Of a stretch of DNA of 15,744 nt, positions 13,458-15,744 are shown piece after piece. Made by a program: the position numbers and the translations under genes. Origin of the DNA: an uncultured Burkholderiales bacterium (GTDB lineage: Bacteria; Pseudomonadota; Gammaproteobacteria; Burkholderiales; Burkholderiaceae_C); NCBI GenBank assembly GCA_903953985.1, contig CAJBLW010000037.1, positions 1-15,744 of the forward strand, written 5' to 3'. Each line of letters begins with the position of its first letter. Positions within the stretch are counted from its first letter, which is position 1. Below the pieces are notes generated by a model, which searched no databases, was not told the origin of the DNA, and saw only the letters and a list, made by a program, of their open reading frames with translations.

Positions 13458-14846
13458 ATGACCAACCATACCCTCTACGCCCAACGCCGCGCCCGCCTTG
13501 CCGCCCAACTGGGCGCGGGTGGCATCGCCATCATCCCCACCGCGCCCGAGCGCCCACGCAACCGCGACAGCGATTACTTGTTTCGGCACGACAGTTACTT
13601 TTATTACCTGACCGGCTTCACCGAGCCGCATGCCACGCTGGTGATCACGGCCGAGGGTGACTGCACCTTGTTTTGCCAGGCCAAAGACCTGGAGCGCGAG
13701 ATCTGGGACGGCATTCGCTTGGGTCCTGAGGCCGCGCCTGCCGCCTTGGAGGTGAATCGGGCTCTGGCCATCGGCGAGTTGGCCGCGCACATGCCCAAGT
13801 TGCTCGAAAACCGCAGCACCGTCTGGTACCCCTTTGCCATCCACACCGGGCTGGAGAGCTTGGTGAACGGCTGGCTGCAGTCGGTGCGCTCGCGGGTGCG
13901 TTATGGCGCTTTGTGCCCCGAGCAGCAACGCGATTTGTGCAGCCTGCTTGACGAAATGCGTCTGGTCAAAGACGCGCACGAGCAAGACATCATGCGCCGC
14001 GCCAGCGCCATCAGCGCACGCGCTCACATCCGCGCCATGCAGCGCAGCGCCGCCATGCTGCGCGCTGGGAAAGAAGTGCGCGAATACCACCTGGACGCCG
14101 AGTTGCTGCACGAGTTCCGCCAGCATGGCTCGCAGTACCCGGCTTACGGCTCCATCGTGGCGGGCGGTGCCAATGCCTGTGTACTGCATTACCGCGCCGA
14201 CGCGGGCTTGATCCGTGATGGCGATTTGGTGCTGATCGATGCGGGTTGTGAGCTGGACAGTTACGCCAGCGACATCACCCGCACCTTCCCGGCCAACGGA
14301 AAATTCTCAGGCCCGCAACGCGCCTTGTACGACCTGGTGCTGGCTTCGCAAGATGCGGCCGTGGCCGCCACCAAGGCCGGCGCTCGTTTTGTGGACCCGC
14401 ACGAGGCCACTGTAGCCGTATTGTCGCAAGGCCTGCTCGACGTTGGCTTGCTCGACAAGAATAAAGTGGGCAACGCGCAAGACGTGATTGCCAACCGCAG
14501 TTATTTCCAGTTTTACATGCACCGCACAGGCCATTGGCTGGGCATGGATGTGCACGACTGCGGCAGCTATGTCGAGCCCTCACAAGTGGGTCAGATCAGT
14601 GAACGCAAAGACCCGCTCAGTGGCGAGATCATCAAGGACCGCCCCAGTCGCATCCTGCAGCCGGGCATGGTGCTGACCATTGAGCCGGGCCTCTATGTGC
14701 GCCCTGCACCCGGTGTGCCCGAGCAGTTCCACAACATTGGCATCCGCATCGAAGACGACGCCATCGTGACCGCCACAGGGTGTGAGCTGATCACGCGCGG
14801 CGTGCCGGTCAAAGCCGACGAGATCGAATCTTTGATGCGCGGCTGA
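13458..14846 (+). CDS. pepP: Xaa-Pro aminopeptidase PepP
   Basis: This is a cytoplasmic dimanganese aminopeptidase (family M24B, pita-bread fold) that removes the N-terminal residue when proline is second. Its 462 residues begin with the usual AMP_N domain (RDSDYLFRHDSYFYYLTGF, 36-54). The five metal ligands line up by spacing with E. coli Asp260, Asp271, His354, Glu383 and Glu406. Here they are Asp261 (VLIDAGCE), Asp272 (SDITRTF), His359 (GHWLGMDVHD), Glu409 (TIEPGLY) and Glu432 (GIRIEDD). Between DVHDCGSY and RPSRIL about 21 extra residues are inserted relative to E. coli. The start has no Shine-Dalgarno. It is followed after seven bases by the MOSC gene, so the two are surely co-transcribed. 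Confidence 0.96.
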   Translation: MTNHTLYAQRRARLAAQLGAGGIAIIPTAPERPRNRDSDYLFRHDSYFYYLTGFTEPHATLVITAEGDCTLFCQAKDLEREIWDGIRLGPEAAPAALEVNRALAIGELAAHMPKLLENRSTVWYPFAIHTGLESLVNGWLQSVRSRVRYGALCPEQQRDLCSLLDEMRLVKDAHEQDIMRRASAISARAHIRAMQRSAAMLRAGKEVREYHLDAELLHEFRQHGSQYPAYGSIVAGGANACVLHYRADAGLIRDGDLVLIDAGCELDSYASDITRTFPANGKFSGPQRALYDLVLASQDAAVAATKAGARFVDPHEATVAVLSQGLLDVGLLDKNKVGNAQDVIANRSYFQFYMHRTGHWLGMDVHDCGSYVEPSQVGQISERKDPLSGEIIKDRPSRILQPGMVLTIEPGLYVRPAPGVPEQFHNIGIRIEDDAIVTATGCELITRGVPVKADEIESLMRG

Positions 14847-14853
14847 AAGGCCC

Positions 14854-15459
14854 ATGCAGACCACTTTGCGGCCCAGTTTGTCTGGCACGCTGCTCGCCAT
14901 CCAGACAGGTCAAGTGCGCCCCCTCAGGGTGGGCGGGCGCAAACTGGTGTCGGCCATTGGCAAAACCACCGTCTCTGGCCCCATCGAGGTCGGGGTCTTG
15001 GGACTGGCCGGTGACGAGCAGGCCGACTTGTCGGTGCATGGCGGCATGAGCAAAGCGGTGTACGCTTTGCCTTCTGAGCACCTGTCCTGGTGGCAAGCAC
15101 AGCGCCAGACTCGCGGGGCGACACTGTTTGAAGAAACCTTGGCTCCGGGTTATTTAGGCGAAAACCTGAGCTTGCAAGGCCTACTCGAAGAAGACCTGTT
15201 CATTGGCGACCGTCTCGATTTTGGTGATGTTATTTTTAGCGTGACCCAACCGCGCGAGCCCTGCGGCAAATTCAACGCCATCATGGGTTACTCACAAGCT
15301 GCCAAAGACATGGTCCAAAGCGGGCGTTGTGGTTTTTATCTGGCGGTGGATCAAACAGGCTTTCTGCAAGCCGGAGCTACATGCCAAGTGCTGGCGGGCT
15401 CACGCTCGACCCGCGTGACCGAGGCCTTGCAATACAAAGCCTGGAAGCATTTGCGCTGA
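14854..15459 (+). CDS. MOSC domain-containing protein, YiiM-like
   Basis: This is a 201-residue protein with a MOSC beta-barrel, the sulfur-carrier fold also found in Moco sulfurase C-termini. It resembles E. coli YiiM, which takes part in molybdenum-dependent reduction of N-hydroxylated compounds. Visible landmarks are GLAGDEQADLSVHGG (50-64), GENL (102-105), IGDRLDFGDV and the conserved cysteine in QPREPCGKFN (Cys137), the expected persulfide/molybdenum-cofactor contact. The start ATG at 14854 has AAAGG right before it, overlapping the end of pepP, and the gap to pepP is only seven bases. No molybdenum cofactor genes are in the window. The exact substrate is unknown. Confidence 0.9.
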   Translation: MQTTLRPSLSGTLLAIQTGQVRPLRVGGRKLVSAIGKTTVSGPIEVGVLGLAGDEQADLSVHGGMSKAVYALPSEHLSWWQAQRQTRGATLFEETLAPGYLGENLSLQGLLEEDLFIGDRLDFGDVIFSVTQPREPCGKFNAIMGYSQAAKDMVQSGRCGFYLAVDQTGFLQAGATCQVLAGSRSTRVTEALQYKAWKHLR

Positions 15460-15658
15460 TCGCCGCCATTTGTGCGCAAAAGTCAAAAGCTAACTCACTT
15501 GAGAAGGGCATTATCCAGCCTCAAAGGCTTGAATCCCGGGTCTACAATGAATCTATCTCCCTCGATAGCCTTGCGCGTTGACAAATTCCTTTCTAAGCAT
15601 CTTGTCTGCTGAATTCCGGCAGCCCTGACAGCACACCCCTACAACGGAGCCCAACCCC
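15460..15658 (+). promoter_or_regulatory. Leader and promoter region of the malic enzyme gene
   Basis: This 199-base gap has no gene. A small hairpin AGCCT-CAA-AGGCT lies at 15517-15529 without a T-run. TACAAT at 15543-15548 is a good -10 (five of six) but lacks a matching -35; if used, the leader is about 105 bases. A perfect TTGACA at 15578-15583 has no decent -10 at 16-18 bases. GGAG ten bases before the ATG is the likely ribosome binding site. Confidence 0.4.
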
Positions 15659-15744
15659 ATGACCAACAAGGTCCAAGTCGAAGAAAAACGTGCCCAACTG
15701 CGCAAAGCCGCCCTCGAGTACCACCAGTTTCCCACCCCTGGCAA
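15659..15744 (+). CDS. maeB: NADP-dependent malic enzyme, N-terminal fragment
   Basis: Only the first 28 codons are in the window. The protein begins MTNKVQVEEKRAQLRKAAL and continues with EYHQFPTPG. That is the start seen in the large MaeB-type malic enzymes of proteobacteria, where LRxAALEYHxFPxPGK precedes the catalytic domain. These enzymes turn malate into pyruvate and CO2 while reducing NADP and carry a phosphotransacetylase-like C-terminal domain, which lies outside the window. The ATG at 15659 is preceded by GGAG. The call rests on a short stretch but the motif is distinctive. Confidence 0.78.
   Translation, partial: MTNKVQVEEKRAQLRKAALEYHQFPTPG

Noticed and set aside
15578..15583. 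Perfect TTGACA as the -35 of the malic enzyme promoter
   Set aside because: At 16-18 bases downstream the sequence (around CTTGTC) does not resemble a -10, so the hexamer alone is not enough.

Overview
The window looks like chromosomal DNA from a high-GC betaproteobacterium, most likely Burkholderiales and probably a Comamonadaceae member of the Rhodoferax/Limnohabitans/Polaromonas type. This rests on base composition, tight operons and the families seen: Burkholderiales-style PepP, MurU, a NodI/NodJ-like ABC exporter, and the start of a malic enzyme. It is a judgement from sequence character, not a database match. Coding density is high and every gap between genes is under 300 bases. I saw no rRNA, tRNA, CRISPR array, insertion sequence or phage gene.

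Layout. (1) Positions 2-1102 hold the 3' part of an MFS transporter on the + strand. (2) Positions 5662 to 1158 on the - strand form a tight four-gene operon: a calcineurin-like metallophosphoesterase; a Ser/Thr kinase fused to a universal stress protein (Usp) domain; an SrkA-type stress kinase; and a second MFS transporter. Two junctions are 4-base start/stop overlaps (TTGA and GTGA). The 125-base gap upstream holds a 14-base site matching the FNR/Anr consensus at 9 of 10 conserved positions, placed for class II activation. (3) Then come an enoyl-CoA hydratase/isomerase on the - strand, an AT-rich stretch, and a lower-GC + strand gene with a RodZ-like HTH region. (4) Past a gap with inverted repeats lies 3-hydroxybutyryl-CoA dehydrogenase (- strand), then a two-gene ABC-2 exporter (- strand). 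(5) Divergent from the exporter is psd (+), which converges on a Rieske oxygenase (-). (6) Divergent from the oxygenase is a + strand run: murU, pepP and a MOSC-domain gene. (7) The window ends in the first 28 codons of an NADP-type malic enzyme.

Working together. The phosphoesterase/kinase-Usp/SrkA/MFS operon is the most unusual part. It puts two kinase-fold proteins, a phosphoesterase and a Usp module under a likely oxygen-responsive promoter, suggesting a stress or low-oxygen phosphorylation module. The hydratase and the dehydrogenase fit beta-oxidation or hydroxybutyrate metabolism but are not in one operon. MurU belongs to cell-wall sugar recycling, Psd to phosphatidylethanolamine synthesis, and the malic enzyme to the pyruvate node.
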